A stretch of DNA of 48,745 bases from an uncultured Naasia sp. (GCA_913778905.1 CAJYYA010000022.1:1-48745), one strand, 5' to 3'; counted from the stretch's first letter, positions 9,384-18,552 are shown. Numbers and translations: made by a program. Notes: generated by a model not told the origin, from the letters alone.

Positions 9384-10367
9384 TCACGAGTCGAGTAGCG
9401 CGGAGAACTCCTCCGCCATGGTTGGGAGATCGCTCGGGACCGCAGTGGGAGCGGGCAGCAGGTCGTGCGCGAGAAGCACGGCCCCGACGATGGGCGGCAC
9501 GGACGCGACGTGGACGTCGAACGGCAGGCCGCCGTGGAGCGCCGTGCGGATGTTCTCCAGAAGCCGAGGCGGGCGGGCGTGCAGGATGCCGCCGCCCAGC
9601 AGGACGGGCATGGTCTCGTCGTCCGGCCACGCCAGGCGCTGTCTCGTCGCCTGAGCGAACAGCACGACCTCGTCCGCCAGCCGGTCGACGATGGTCTGCG
9701 CAGCGGGATCGCCCTCGTCGGCCAGACGGAACACGGCGGGAGTGACCTCGATCAGACGCATGCTGTCCAGCGAGCCGAAGGCGACGGCCTCGCTCACCTC
9801 GAGAGCGGACGCGTGCCCGAAGTGGTCGGCGATCGTCCGAGACAGTCGCGTCGGCGGCCGCCGACCGTCCTCGCCCCGGCAGGCCTCGAAGAGGGCCGCA
9901 CGCCCGACGTCGAGACCACCGCCCCAGTCCCCACTCGTCTCGCCGAAGGAGTGGAAGCGCACGCGCTCGCCGCCGCGCACCCCGACCGCGTTGATCCCCG
10001 CCCCGCACACCACGGCGACACCGTCACCCCCGAGAGGGTCCGTGCGCAGGAGAGCGAAGACGTCGTTGACCACCGAGAGCCGGTCCGCCACCTCGGCGGA
10101 CCGCACCTCGGCCTCATAGGCCGCGTCCTGGAAAGGCCGGTCGAGCCCCGCGACGGCGAAGGCCGCGGCGGAAAAGCGGACGTCGCCCCGCAATCCCGCC
10201 TGGAGCAGGCGCTCGCGCGTCCACCGGAGCAGCGACGCGGGATCCCCGTTGCCCCTCAGCACTCCCGGCCCGTCGGCCGCGGCGATCACTCGACCCGATG
10301 TGTCGGCGACGGCGAGGTGCGTCTTCGAGTTGCCGACGTCGATCCCGAGGATCAGACCCGCCGTCAT
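9384..10367 (-). CDS. BadF/BadG-type sugar kinase (N-acetylglucosamine kinase-like)
   Basis: Encodes 327 residues of the ASKHA ATPase fold. The phosphate-1 motif is LILGIDVGNSKTHLAV (4-19), with VVCGAGINAVG and GDWGGGLDVGRAA in the middle and MPVLLGGGILHARPP near the C-terminus. BadF-family members in sugar clusters usually phosphorylate N-acetylhexosamines or related sugars. The ATG at 10367 overlaps the GH4 stop as ATGA. Beside a GH4 glycosidase, which normally handles phosphorylated or uronic substrates, a role in preparing the sugar phosphate is plausible. Confidence 0.88.
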   Translation of the reverse strand: MTAGLILGIDVGNSKTHLAVADTSGRVIAAADGPGVLRGNGDPASLLRWTRERLLQAGLRGDVRFSAAAFAVAGLDRPFQDAAYEAEVRSAEVADRLSVVNDVFALLRTDPLGGDGVAVVCGAGINAVGVRGGERVRFHSFGETSGDWGGGLDVGRAALFEACRGEDGRRPPTRLSRTIADHFGHASALEVSEAVAFGSLDSMRLIEVTPAVFRLADEGDPAAQTIVDRLADEVVLFAQATRQRLAWPDDETMPVLLGGGILHARPPRLLENIRTALHGGLPFDVHVASVPPIVGAVLLAHDLLPAPTAVPSDLPTMAEEFSALLDS

Positions 10368-11662
10368 TCCGTGTCCGTCCCCTGACCGGCGACGTTGCGG
10401 ACGAACCGCGGGAGGTAGGGGGCCGACGTCTCCAGCAGGCGGCTGACGAGCCCGTCCACCCGATCCCACTGGCCGACGAGCGGGTGGGCGAGCAGGGCGC
10501 GGCGCACGTCGTCCCGCTGTCCGCTCAAGGCCGCGGCGACCGCGATCCGCTCGTAGGCGCTGACATGCTGGATCGGTCCGAGCATCACCGGGGGCACCGG
10601 CGCCTGAGGCTGCGGGACGATGCCCGCGGAGCTGACGAGGCACCGGGTCTCGATCACGTCGTCGTCCGCCAGCCCCGGCACGATGCCCGCGTTGCGCACG
10701 TTCAGCACGTGGGCGGTGGGCTGAGGGTCGTACAGAGAGGCGAGGAGATCCACGGCCGCCTCGCTGTAGAACGCGCCGCCACGGTGGGACAACTGCTCGG
10801 GCTTCTCGGTGAGCTCGGGCGATCGGTAGAGCTCGAGGAGTTCGGCTTCCAGTCGGGCCACATCCTGCGCTCGCGGCGTCGAGACGCGCTGCCTCTCGAG
10901 AGTCGCGTCGTGGAAGTAGTAGTACTGGAGGTAGTAGGACGGGACAGCACCCAGCAGACGTACGAGTTCCTCCGGGAACGAGTACTGCTCGAGGACCTCG
11001 GGCATGCGAGAGGCGAACAACCCGGGGAGCACGTTCTCGCCGTCGAGCAGGATCCGGCGCGTCCACGAGAAGTGATTGAGGCCGACCGGGTCGACCTGCA
11101 CGCGCTCGGGGGCGACCTCGAGCAGGCGCGCAGCCCATCGCTGCACTCCGATCGCGTAGTTGCAGAGGCCGACGGCCCGATGGCCTGCGTCCAGCAGGGC
11201 GCGGGTGACGATGCCGACGGGGTTGGTGAAGTCGACGATCCACGCGTCGGGTTTGGCGATGCGCCGCACCTCGTCCGCGATGTCGAGGACGATCGGCACG
11301 GTGCGGAGCGCCTTCGCGAGCCCGCCGGCCCCCGTCGTCTCCTGCCCGATGCACCCGCATTCGAGGGGGAAGGTCTCGTCCGCCAGTCGCGCGGTCTGTC
11401 CCCCCACCCGCAGCTGGATGAGGACGGCATCCGCATCTCGGACCGCCTCGGTGCGGTCTGTCGTCAGGCGGACGTCGATGTCGAGCCCCGCGCGTTTGAG
11501 CATGCGCCTCGCGAAACCTCCGACGACGTCGAGACGCTCGCCGTGGACGTCCATGAGGACGAGTTCGTCGACCGCGATCCGGTGGGCTTGAGCTGCGAGG
11601 CCGGAGACCAGTTCGGGAGTGTAGGTGGATCCGGCACCGATGACAGCGACCTTCATGAACAT
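10364..11662 (-). CDS. Family 4 glycoside hydrolase (6-phospho-beta-glucosidase-like)
   Basis: Encodes 432 residues. GH4 enzymes use NAD+ and a divalent metal and cleave by redox-assisted elimination. Visible signatures are the NAD-binding VAVIGAGSTYTPELVSGL, the DFTNPVGIVTRAL segment, the metal-Cys motif VGLCNYAIG, and GLNHFSWTRRI. ATG codons at 11662 and 11656 are both possible. GGAAAG is 7 bases from the first, which is preferred. The gene follows the ABC importer and precedes the sugar kinase, so it probably cleaves the imported disaccharide or glycoside. Confidence 0.9.
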   Translation of the reverse strand: MFMKVAVIGAGSTYTPELVSGLAAQAHRIAVDELVLMDVHGERLDVVGGFARRMLKRAGLDIDVRLTTDRTEAVRDADAVLIQLRVGGQTARLADETFPLECGCIGQETTGAGGLAKALRTVPIVLDIADEVRRIAKPDAWIVDFTNPVGIVTRALLDAGHRAVGLCNYAIGVQRWAARLLEVAPERVQVDPVGLNHFSWTRRILLDGENVLPGLFASRMPEVLEQYSFPEELVRLLGAVPSYYLQYYYFHDATLERQRVSTPRAQDVARLEAELLELYRSPELTEKPEQLSHRGGAFYSEAAVDLLASLYDPQPTAHVLNVRNAGIVPGLADDDVIETRCLVSSAGIVPQPQAPVPPVMLGPIQHVSAYERIAVAAALSGQRDDVRRALLAHPLVGQWDRVDGLVSRLLETSAPYLPRFVRNVAGQGTDTE

Positions 11663-11693
11663 GCCTGCGCTTTCCGCGAGTGGGTGGTGGGTG

Positions 11694-12599
11694 TCATTCC
11701 TTGATCCCCGTCAAAGCGATCCCCTGGACGAACTGCTTCTGGGCGAAGAAGAACAGCACGATGACCGGGAGGACGAAGAGCAGAGTCGCCGCCATCGCGA
11801 GGTTCCATTGCACGGCGTAGACGGTGCGGAACTGGGCGAGTCCTAGCGAGAGGGTGTACCAGTCCTGGTTCGACCCCAGGTAGAGCAGCGGGTTGAAGAA
11901 GTCGTTCCACGCCGAGAAGAACGAGAAGAGCGCGGCAGCGGCGATGGCCGGACGCACCATCGGCAGGAATACCGACCACAACACGCGCAGCTCGCCTGCA
12001 CCGTCCAGATGGGCGGAGTCGATGTACGCCCGCGGCACCGACACGAAGAACTGCCGCAGGAGGAAGATCGTGAAAGCGTCGCCGAACAGCGAAGGCAGGA
12101 TGAGCGGCAGCGGGGTCCCGACGAGACCCGCCTGCGCCCACATGACGTAGAGCGGGACGATGGTCACCTGACCGGGCAGCATCATGGCCGCGATGATCCC
12201 GATCCACAGCGCACGCCTGCCGCGGAACCGGAACGCCGCGAGAGCGTAGGCGACCGGGACGCTGCTGACCACCGTGAAGACGGTCGACGAGACCGCGATG
12301 AGCACGGTGTTCGCCACGTAGCGGACCAGGGGGATGCGCTCGAACACCTCGGCGAAGTTCGCCCAGTTGATCGGGTGCGGCAGGATGTCGCTCGTCAGCG
12401 CCTGCTGATCCGTCATGAGCGCGGTCATGACCATGAAGAACAGGGGTGCGAGGAACGCGATGAGCAGCGCGATCAGGATGGAGTGGTTCGCGACGCTCGC
12501 GAGCACCTTGTGCGGCGCGCGACGCCGCGCACCGGAATTGGCCTGACGCGAGCCGTCGAGCCGGCCACGGCTGACGGTGCGGGCGAGAACGCTGGTCAC
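11694..12599 (-). CDS. Carbohydrate ABC transporter permease (MalG type)
   Basis: Encodes 301 residues with six predicted membrane segments, the first at SILIALLIAFLAPLFFMVM. The EAA loop that docks the ATPase reads YIDSAHLDGAGELRVLWSVF, and the C-terminus VQGIALTGIKE is typical of MalG-like subunits. The GTG start at 12599 overlaps the TGA of the other permease as GTGA. No ATPase gene is found in the cluster, so a shared MsmK-type ATPase encoded elsewhere is expected. Confidence 0.93.
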   Translation of the reverse strand: MTSVLARTVSRGRLDGSRQANSGARRRAPHKVLASVANHSILIALLIAFLAPLFFMVMTALMTDQQALTSDILPHPINWANFAEVFERIPLVRYVANTVLIAVSSTVFTVVSSVPVAYALAAFRFRGRRALWIGIIAAMMLPGQVTIVPLYVMWAQAGLVGTPLPLILPSLFGDAFTIFLLRQFFVSVPRAYIDSAHLDGAGELRVLWSVFLPMVRPAIAAAALFSFFSAWNDFFNPLLYLGSNQDWYTLSLGLAQFRTVYAVQWNLAMAATLLFVLPVIVLFFFAQKQFVQGIALTGIKE

Positions 12600-13555
12600 G
12601 AGCTCTCCTCCGAGTAGACGCTCTTGCGCGTCGCGGCGATCATGCCGATCGTGATGATCAGCGTGGCCGCGAACAGCGCCATCGACAGAGCGGCCGCGTA
12701 CCCCATGTTGAAGTAGCGGAAACCCTGCTGATACAGGACTTGGGTGAAGAACAGCAGGCTGTTCTGCGGGTATCCGATCTGGGTGCTGCCCCCCACGACC
12801 GTGCTCACGATGTAGGGCTGCGAGAACAGCTGCAGGCTGCCGATGACGCCCGTGATGGTCGCGAAGAGGAGCACGGGCGAGATCGAGGGCACCGTGATGC
12901 TCCAGAACCTGCGGAAGGGGCCGGCCCCGTCGAGCTGCGCCGCTTCGAGCTGTTCGAGCGGAACCTCGTTGATGGCGGCCAGGAAGATGACGATGGTGTT
13001 GCCGACACCCCACGTCATGAGCATCAGGAGCGAGAGCTGCGAGGTGTCGGGATCGTCGAACCAGAGCGGCTGCGGCAGCCCGAGCGAGCGCAGGATGGCG
13101 TTGACCGGTCCGGTCCCCGGGTTGAGGATGAACGCGAAGGCCACCGCCGTGGCCGCCGGGGGCAGCAGCGTGGGCAGGTAGAAGAGGGTGCGGTAGAAGC
13201 CGGCCCCCGAGCGGATGCGGGCGAGGACGGCCGCGATCCCGAGCGCGAACACCAGGGTGGTCGGCACCGAGACGAGGCAGAACACCACGGTGTTGCGGAG
13301 CGCGTCGCCGATCTGCCGGTCGCCGTCGAACATGAACTGGTAGTTGGCCAGTCCGATGAACTGGGCCGGGTTCACGAGGTTGTACCGGGTGAACGAGTAG
13401 TAGAAGTTCGCCAGCAGCGGATAGACGAAGAAGATCGACAACCCGATGAGTCCCGGCGCGAGGAACGCGAGGATCGTCAGACGAGAGCGCCAGACGGCGC
13501 CCCGCCGGGCCCGGCGGATGCCGGGCTCGACGGGGCGGATGGTGGAGCTGGTCAC
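12596..13555 (-). CDS. Carbohydrate ABC transporter permease (MalF type)
   Basis: Encodes 319 residues. The first membrane span is LTILAFLAPGLIGLSIFFVY, and the protein continues as a six-span CUT1-family permease. The EAA loop reads LEAAQLDGAGPFRRFWSITV. The GTG start at 13555 overlaps the stop of the binding-protein gene (GTGA). It forms the membrane channel with the permease at 11694-12599. Confidence 0.93.
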   Translation of the reverse strand: MTSSTIRPVEPGIRRARRGAVWRSRLTILAFLAPGLIGLSIFFVYPLLANFYYSFTRYNLVNPAQFIGLANYQFMFDGDRQIGDALRNTVVFCLVSVPTTLVFALGIAAVLARIRSGAGFYRTLFYLPTLLPPAATAVAFAFILNPGTGPVNAILRSLGLPQPLWFDDPDTSQLSLLMLMTWGVGNTIVIFLAAINEVPLEQLEAAQLDGAGPFRRFWSITVPSISPVLLFATITGVIGSLQLFSQPYIVSTVVGGSTQIGYPQNSLLFFTQVLYQQGFRYFNMGYAAALSMALFAATLIITIGMIAATRKSVYSEESS

Positions 13556-14901
13556 GGCGCGATCCCGCCCGCGGCCTGCTCGATCTGGCTGTCGATCTGC
13601 TTCGCGACGTCCTGCAGACCGCTGGTCAGATCCGTGGTCGCCCCGGACTGCCAGCCCTGCGCGAACTGGCCGACCAACTCACGCGGTGCGCTGCCCGCGG
13701 GAGAGCCGGGGATGGCGCTGGTCGCCGGGTTGGCCGCGATGTCGAGCATGGTGTTGAACTGCTCGTCGGTCCGCACCTCGGGTGAGGCGAGCGCCGCACT
13801 CGTCGTGGGCACGTTGCGCAGACCGAGGGTCATCTGCACGAGGCTGTCAGTGTCGGTCGCCAGGTACTTCGCGAGCAGCCAGGCCGCCTCGGGGTGCTTC
13901 GACCCCTTCGGGATGCCGACAGTGGTGCCGCTGATAGCTCCGGCGCCGTAGGCGCTGGGATCGACGTTCGGGATCGGGGCGGTGCCGTAGTTCATCCCCG
14001 GCGCCTGGTCCTGGATGAACGCCACCCGCCACTCACCGTCGACGTTCATCGCGATCTTGCCGGTCTGGAAGGGGTTCTCCGCCGAGAACTCGTTGCCGAG
14101 GCCCGCGACGAAGCGCTGGAGGTTGTCGTAGCCGTACCAGTCGACGAGGTCCTTCTGCCACTTGAACATGGCGGCCCACTGCGGGTCGGTGGCCATCGCC
14201 GCGGCGCCGCTCTCGTCATACCAGTCGAGCCCCCAACCCGGCGTCCAGGTCGAAGCGTTGCTCTGGGAGAAGTCGAGGAAGGGCACGAAGCCGGCGCGCT
14301 CGATGGTGCCGTCGGCGTCGCGGACCGTCAGCTTCTTCGCGACCTCGGCGAGTTCGTCCCAGGTCTTCGGCGGCGCGGAGATGTCGGCCTCGGCGAAGAG
14401 GTCCTTGTTGTAGTACAGCCCGTACACGTCGGCGAGCATGGGCATCGCGCAGCGCGTGTCGCCCGACGAGGTGTACGCGAGGGTGGAGGGCAGAATCGTG
14501 TCGACCGCGGCCTGGGACTTCTCGATGAAGGGTCCGAGATCCTGGAACACCCCGGTCGAGCAGTAGCTCGGCACGGCCTCGCTCGCGCCGGACAGGTCGA
14601 CGTCGGGGCCTGTGCCTCCGCGGACCGCCTGCAGCATGGTGTCGTCGCTCTGTCCGCCGACGTGCTTGACGGTGATCCAGGGGTACTTCTGAGTGAACGC
14701 GTCGAGTTGGGTGTCGATGACCGCCTTCTCGCGGTCACCGAAGAAGCTCCACAGGGTGAGCGTGACGGGGGTCTTGTCGTCCTCTCCGCCGTCCGTGTTG
14801 CCGCCGCCGCCCACGCCGGCGGTGCAGCCGGTGAGGATCAGCGCGGCCGCGGCCAGCGGGGCGATGAACAGGGTGTGTCGCAAGAATGGCTCCTTCTTCA
14901 T
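13552..14901 (-). CDS. Sugar ABC transporter substrate-binding lipoprotein
   Basis: Encodes 449 residues. The signal peptide ends in a lipobox (LILTGC, Cys at about 26), so it is anchored outside the cell. A Gly/Asp-rich linker follows. The mature part is a family 1 solute-binding protein: VTLTLWSFFGDREKAVID, ADVYGLYYNKDLF, GKIAMNVDGEW. It captures the sugar for the two downstream permeases, and its gene is first in the transporter block. No clear ribosome site precedes the ATG at 14901. Confidence 0.92.
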   Translation of the reverse strand: MKKEPFLRHTLFIAPLAAAALILTGCTAGVGGGGNTDGGEDDKTPVTLTLWSFFGDREKAVIDTQLDAFTQKYPWITVKHVGGQSDDTMLQAVRGGTGPDVDLSGASEAVPSYCSTGVFQDLGPFIEKSQAAVDTILPSTLAYTSSGDTRCAMPMLADVYGLYYNKDLFAEADISAPPKTWDELAEVAKKLTVRDADGTIERAGFVPFLDFSQSNASTWTPGWGLDWYDESGAAAMATDPQWAAMFKWQKDLVDWYGYDNLQRFVAGLGNEFSAENPFQTGKIAMNVDGEWRVAFIQDQAPGMNYGTAPIPNVDPSAYGAGAISGTTVGIPKGSKHPEAAWLLAKYLATDTDSLVQMTLGLRNVPTTSAALASPEVRTDEQFNTMLDIAANPATSAIPGSPAGSAPRELVGQFAQGWQSGATTDLTSGLQDVAKQIDSQIEQAAGGIAP

Positions 14902-14958
14902 TGATGGTGCTGTGGTTGTTGCGGGGCGTGAGGGTCGCATGAAGCGCCCACGGGTCCC

Positions 14959-14984
14959 CCACCGCGGGTGTGCGCCGACGGTGG
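14959..14984. promoter_or_regulatory. Hairpin in the gap before the transporter block
   Basis: Arms CCACCG (14959-14964) and CGGTGG (14979-14984) lie in the 110-base gap between the NagB-like stop and the binding-protein start. It may attenuate or stabilise the mRNA between the two operon halves. No poly-T follows on either strand. Confidence 0.3.
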
Positions 14985-15011
14985 AGTGAACCGGCCTTGT
15001 GGGCCGTGAGA

Positions 15012-15827
15012 TCAGGGGGTGCTGGCTGCCGGACTCGTCGTCTCCACGATCCGGCTCGCGGCGGCGGCGTCGAGGAACAGGCGCGCGTTGGCATGCCGGA
15101 ACGCGAACGTGGCAGGCCACTCGGGGGCGAAGTCGCCGTGGCTCAGCATGGTCTCGACGGCGGGGGCCTTGTGCTCTCCGAAGGCGAGCATCACGATCTC
15201 GCCTGCGTCGGCGATGGTCGCCAGGCCGACGCTCACGCCGAAGCGGGGCACCTCGTCGAGGCTCGCGAACCCGGGGAAGGTGCTGAGCGAGTCGGTGCGC
15301 GTGCTGTCGGCGAGTCGGATGATGCGGGTGCGGGAGTCGAGCGGCGACGCCGGCGGGTTGAAGGCGACGTGCCCGTCGGATCCGCCGACCGCGACGTAGA
15401 ACAGGTCGATGCCGCCAATCTCGCGGATGCGCTCGTCGTAGCGGCCCGGGTAGGTGGCGTCCGGCGACCACAGCGATTCCACGGGGATACCGGGAAGCGG
15501 CGCGACGGCGGCGTTCAACTCCTGCCGCATCCATTCGCCGAACCGGCGGCAGCTGTTGTGCGCGGACTCGTCCGGGATGGTCCACATCCCACCGTCCAGG
15601 GGGATCGCGTAGTCGTCCATCAGCACGAGCACTACGTGGTCGAGCGCGACCGGTTCGCGGCGCAGCAGGTCGACGACGGCCTCGACGACGGGCACAAGCG
15701 TGCGTCCGGCGGGGATGCCGACGACGAACTTCCCGCCGGCGCTCGCCACGCATCGCCTGCGCAGTTCGGCGGCCAGCTCGGCTCCGACCGTCTCGGCATC
15801 GGCGCCCACGATCACGGGGATGCTCAT
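15012..15827 (-). CDS. NagB/6-phosphogluconolactonase-family aminosugar isomerase-deaminase
   Basis: Encodes 271 residues, similar to glucosamine-6-phosphate deaminases. GIPAGRTLVPVVEAVVDLL occupies the sugar-phosphate binding loop, DDYAIP and DESAHNSCRRFGEWM match the catalytic Asp region, and YVAVGGSDGHVAFNPPASPL matches the conserved GxGxDGHxxFNEP segment with Pro-Pro in place of Glu-Pro. The ATG at 15827 has AAGGAG about 6 bases upstream. With a BadF kinase and an importer, it points to an amino-sugar or similar substrate. The altered catalytic segment leaves the reaction uncertain. Confidence 0.82.
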   Translation of the reverse strand: MSIPVIVGADAETVGAELAAELRRRCVASAGGKFVVGIPAGRTLVPVVEAVVDLLRREPVALDHVVLVLMDDYAIPLDGGMWTIPDESAHNSCRRFGEWMRQELNAAVAPLPGIPVESLWSPDATYPGRYDERIREIGGIDLFYVAVGGSDGHVAFNPPASPLDSRTRIIRLADSTRTDSLSTFPGFASLDEVPRFGVSVGLATIADAGEIVMLAFGEHKAPAVETMLSHGDFAPEWPATFAFRHANARLFLDAAAASRIVETTSPAASTP

Positions 15828-15859
15828 ATCCGCTCCTTCCCTCTGTGGAGATCGATCGG

Positions 15860-16993
15860 TCATCGCTCGGTACGGGTTGCCGCGAGGGGGTCGAAGCCGT
15901 CGGGAAGAAGCGGAACGGGCCCGACGGTGCTGGCCACGGACACGAACCCGCCCGTGTCGATCGACTCCTGGGCGGCGAGCAACACGTCCACGACGTGCAG
16001 ACCCAGCTCCCCCGACGCCACGTGGGGGCGGTCCTCGGCGATGGCACGAACCATGTCGAGCACGCCGAGACCGCGACCGACGGCCGGTCCGTGCTCGGCG
16101 ATCTCCACGAGCGGCTGATCGACGCTCATCCCGTCGCGCAGGACCCCGAGGGGACGGACGTAGGTGCTGCGTCCGGTGAACCCGTTCGGGTCCGGGAGGA
16201 AGATCGACCCTTCCGTGCCGTGGACCTCGAGCACTCCGTGCCGTTCGAGCGCCGAGTCGAAGCTCAAGAGACTCTGCGACTGACGGCCCGATTCGAAGGC
16301 CGCCACGACCTGCACCGTCGAGGGCACCTCGACCGGGAAGGTCGATCCGGCTATCGGGCCCGTGTGCACCACGCGCTCGTCCTGCTTCCGGGTGCCGACG
16401 GCGGCGACGCGGTCGATGGGGCCGAGGAGGCTGACGAGGGCCGAGAAGTAGTACGGGCCCATGTCGAACAGCGGTCCGGCGCCCTTCGCGAAGAGGAAGG
16501 CGGGGTTGGGGTGCCAGAGATCGGGTCCCTGCGTCTGGAACGCCGTCTGTGCGAAGAGCGGTTCGCCGATGACGCCGTCCGCGATGGCGCGGCGCGCGCT
16601 TTGGAAGCCGGAGCCGAGCAGCGTGTCCGGGGCGGATCCGACGCGCACGCCCGCCTCGCGCGCACGGGCGAGCAGAGCAGCGACAGCGTCTCGGTCGAGC
16701 CCGAGCGGCTTCTCGCTCCACACGTGCTTGCCCGCCGCGACGGCCGCGCTCGACACCTCGACGTGGGATGCCGGCACCGTGAGGTTGACGACCAGTTGCA
16801 CGTCCGGGTGCGCGAGCACGTCCTCGGCGGTCCCGTGCGCGGGCACACCCCACTTCTCCGCCTGGGCGCGGGCTCGGTCGCCGACGAGATCGCCGACGAT
16901 CACGACGTCCACATCGGGGAAGGACGTGAGGTTCTCGAGATACGTGTCGCTGATGACACCGGCACCGATGACACCGATACCCATGGCGCTCAT
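15860..16993 (-). CDS. Gfo/Idh/MocA family oxidoreductase (second copy)
   Basis: Encodes 377 residues. The Rossmann motif is GIGVIGAGVISDTYLENL, with VNLTVPASHVEVSSAAVAAG and the catalytic VWSEKPLGLDRD. The C-terminal domain includes AGPLFDMGPYYFSALVSLLG. It diverges strongly from the copy at 8241-9380. The ATG at 16993 overlaps the upstream TGA as ATGA. It is paired with a sugar isomerase/epimerase, a combination common in inositol, keto-sugar and glycoside 3-keto pathways. Confidence 0.92.
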   Translation of the reverse strand: MSAMGIGVIGAGVISDTYLENLTSFPDVDVVIVGDLVGDRARAQAEKWGVPAHGTAEDVLAHPDVQLVVNLTVPASHVEVSSAAVAAGKHVWSEKPLGLDRDAVAALLARAREAGVRVGSAPDTLLGSGFQSARRAIADGVIGEPLFAQTAFQTQGPDLWHPNPAFLFAKGAGPLFDMGPYYFSALVSLLGPIDRVAAVGTRKQDERVVHTGPIAGSTFPVEVPSTVQVVAAFESGRQSQSLLSFDSALERHGVLEVHGTEGSIFLPDPNGFTGRSTYVRPLGVLRDGMSVDQPLVEIAEHGPAVGRGLGVLDMVRAIAEDRPHVASGELGLHVVDVLLAAQESIDTGGFVSVASTVGPVPLLPDGFDPLAATRTER

Positions 16994-17814
16994 CGCGCGT
17001 ATCCGCCCTCGACGAGGAATGCGTAGGACGCCGCGATGTCGTCGAAGACGTCGCCGGGGGCGTTGTCGTACTCGATGACGGCGTACTGGAGGGCGGTTGC
17101 CGATGTGAGCGCCTCGACGAGCGGGACGTCTCCGGTGCCCGCGTGGCGCTGATCGAGGTCGGCGCCGCTGAACGACGGGGCGCCGGGTGCGAAGGGGTTG
17201 GCCGTGGGGGCGACACCGTCCTTGATGTGCTGGGCGACGAGACGGTCGCCGATCCTCTCGACCAGGGCGGGAACGTCCTGCCCGCCGGTGAGGGCCCAGA
17301 AGAGGTCGAGCTCGATGGCGACCCGGTCGTCGGTCCACTCCAGGAAGAGGTCGAAGGCCGTGCGTCCGTCGAAGTCGGCGACGAATTCCTGGGCGTGGTT
17401 GTGATACCCGACGGAGAGTCCGAAGCCGGCGGCGAGCTCCGCCGCGGAGTTCAGGCGGTCGGCGATGTCGCGCACCCCTGCCTCGGTCTGCCACCGCTCG
17501 ACGGGGACGAACGGATCGAACACGGTCGCGATGCCGATCATCGCTGCAGCTTCGAAGACGGCCTCGGGCTTCGGGGTCGAGATCGAGCCGTCCGGAGTCC
17601 AGAGCTCGTCGGACAGGAGGGGCGCGTGGCCCGTCGGCGACGCGAGTCCCGCGGCGTCGAGCGCCGAACGGATCTCGGCAGGGCGGCCCACGAAATCGAA
17701 GGCCTCGACGTTGCGGAGACCGATGGCCGCGAGCCGGTCGAGCGAGCCGCTCATGTCGGCCGAGAAGCGATCGGCGAGGGTGTACAGCTGCACGGAGGCT
17801 GCGGGGAGGACCAT
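16990..17814 (-). CDS. Sugar phosphate isomerase/epimerase (TIM barrel)
   Basis: Encodes 274 residues of the xylose-isomerase-like/AP-endonuclease-2 family. Metal-ligand regions seen are GLSVGYHNHAQEF, VAIELDLFWALTGGQD, LVAQHIKDG and YAVIEYDNAPGD. It is the first gene of the minus-strand catabolic operon and faces the TetR gene. The ATG at 17814 has AAGGAAAG just upstream. It probably interconverts keto or epimeric forms produced by the adjacent oxidoreductase. Confidence 0.88.
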   Translation of the reverse strand: MVLPAASVQLYTLADRFSADMSGSLDRLAAIGLRNVEAFDFVGRPAEIRSALDAAGLASPTGHAPLLSDELWTPDGSISTPKPEAVFEAAAMIGIATVFDPFVPVERWQTEAGVRDIADRLNSAAELAAGFGLSVGYHNHAQEFVADFDGRTAFDLFLEWTDDRVAIELDLFWALTGGQDVPALVERIGDRLVAQHIKDGVAPTANPFAPGAPSFSGADLDQRHAGTGDVPLVEALTSATALQYAVIEYDNAPGDVFDDIAASYAFLVEGGYAR

Positions 17815-17877
17815 CTCTTTCCTTCGTTCGTCACGTGATCATGTCGGGGCACTGAGCGGTGCATCGGCGACAGTACA

Positions 17878-17903
17878 CCAAAACCTCCACTTGGAGGTAT
17901 TGG
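17878..17903. promoter_or_regulatory. TetR-type operator palindrome
   Basis: Arms CCAAAACCTCCA (17878-17889) and TGGAGGTATTGG (17892-17903) are separated by CT and match at 11 of 12 paired positions. It sits between the divergent isomerase and tetR genes, 25 bases before tetR and 63 bases before the isomerase start. It probably controls both. Confidence 0.75.
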
Positions 17904-17916
17904 CGATTTTCACAGG

Positions 17917-17922
17917 TAGGAT
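17917..17922 (+). promoter_or_regulatory. -10 box of tetR (leaderless)
   Basis: TAGGAT ends 6 bases before the ATG at 17929, where transcription would start. The palindrome at 17878-17903 covers the -35 area, fitting autorepression. Confidence 0.5.
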
Positions 17923-17928
17923 CAACAC

Positions 17929-18552
17929 ATGTCGGAATCGGATACGTCCTCCCCGCGCTCCCGCGGCGCCTATGCCAAGAGTGAGGCGCGCAAGCAGGCG
18001 ATCCTCGATTCGGCCATCGCGGTCTTCGCCTCGCGGGGTGCCGGACGCACGAGCCTCCGCGCGATCGCCCAGGAGGTGGGCGTCACGCACGCGGCGCTGA
18101 CCCACCACTTCGGATCGCTCGAACACCTGCTCGTCGAGGTCTATCGCGAGTCCGTCCGCCAACTCGACCGCCAGCAACCCAACCCACCCGACGCCTCCCC
18201 CGTCGAGCTCATGCGCGTCGCCTCGCAGCGCAACCACGGCGTCCCGGGGCTCGTGCAGCTCTACACCTCGCTGGTCGCTGCGGCGCTCGAAGTGGACCGT
18301 CCCACGGCCACGGAGTTCGCGACCGGGCGCTACCGGGACCTCCGGCGCAAGATGGCCGAGCTGGTCCGCGTGCATCAGGCCCGAGGCGACATCCGACCGG
18401 ATCTGGACCCTGCCCTCGTGGCGGCTCTCGTCATCGCCGCGTCGGACGGTCTGCAGACGCAGTGGCTTCTCGACGAGAGGGTCGACCAGGACGGCGCGCT
18501 TACGATGCTCGAACGCCTCCTCGCCGTCCCGGAGCCATCGCCGGACGCCTGA
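17929..18552 (+). CDS. TetR family transcriptional regulator
   Basis: Encodes 207 residues. The N-terminal helix-turn-helix domain spans about 20-66: KQAILDSAIAVFASRGAGRT, then LRAIAQEVGVTHAALTHHFG and SLEHLLVEVY. The C-terminal ligand domain is helical and less conserved. It is divergent from the sugar operon, with a strong palindrome in the intergenic space. It is the likely repressor of the catabolic cluster, and its inducer is presumably a pathway sugar. Confidence 0.92.
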   Translation: MSESDTSSPRSRGAYAKSEARKQAILDSAIAVFASRGAGRTSLRAIAQEVGVTHAALTHHFGSLEHLLVEVYRESVRQLDRQQPNPPDASPVELMRVASQRNHGVPGLVQLYTSLVAAALEVDRPTATEFATGRYRDLRRKMAELVRVHQARGDIRPDLDPALVAALVIAASDGLQTQWLLDERVDQDGALTMLERLLAVPEPSPDA

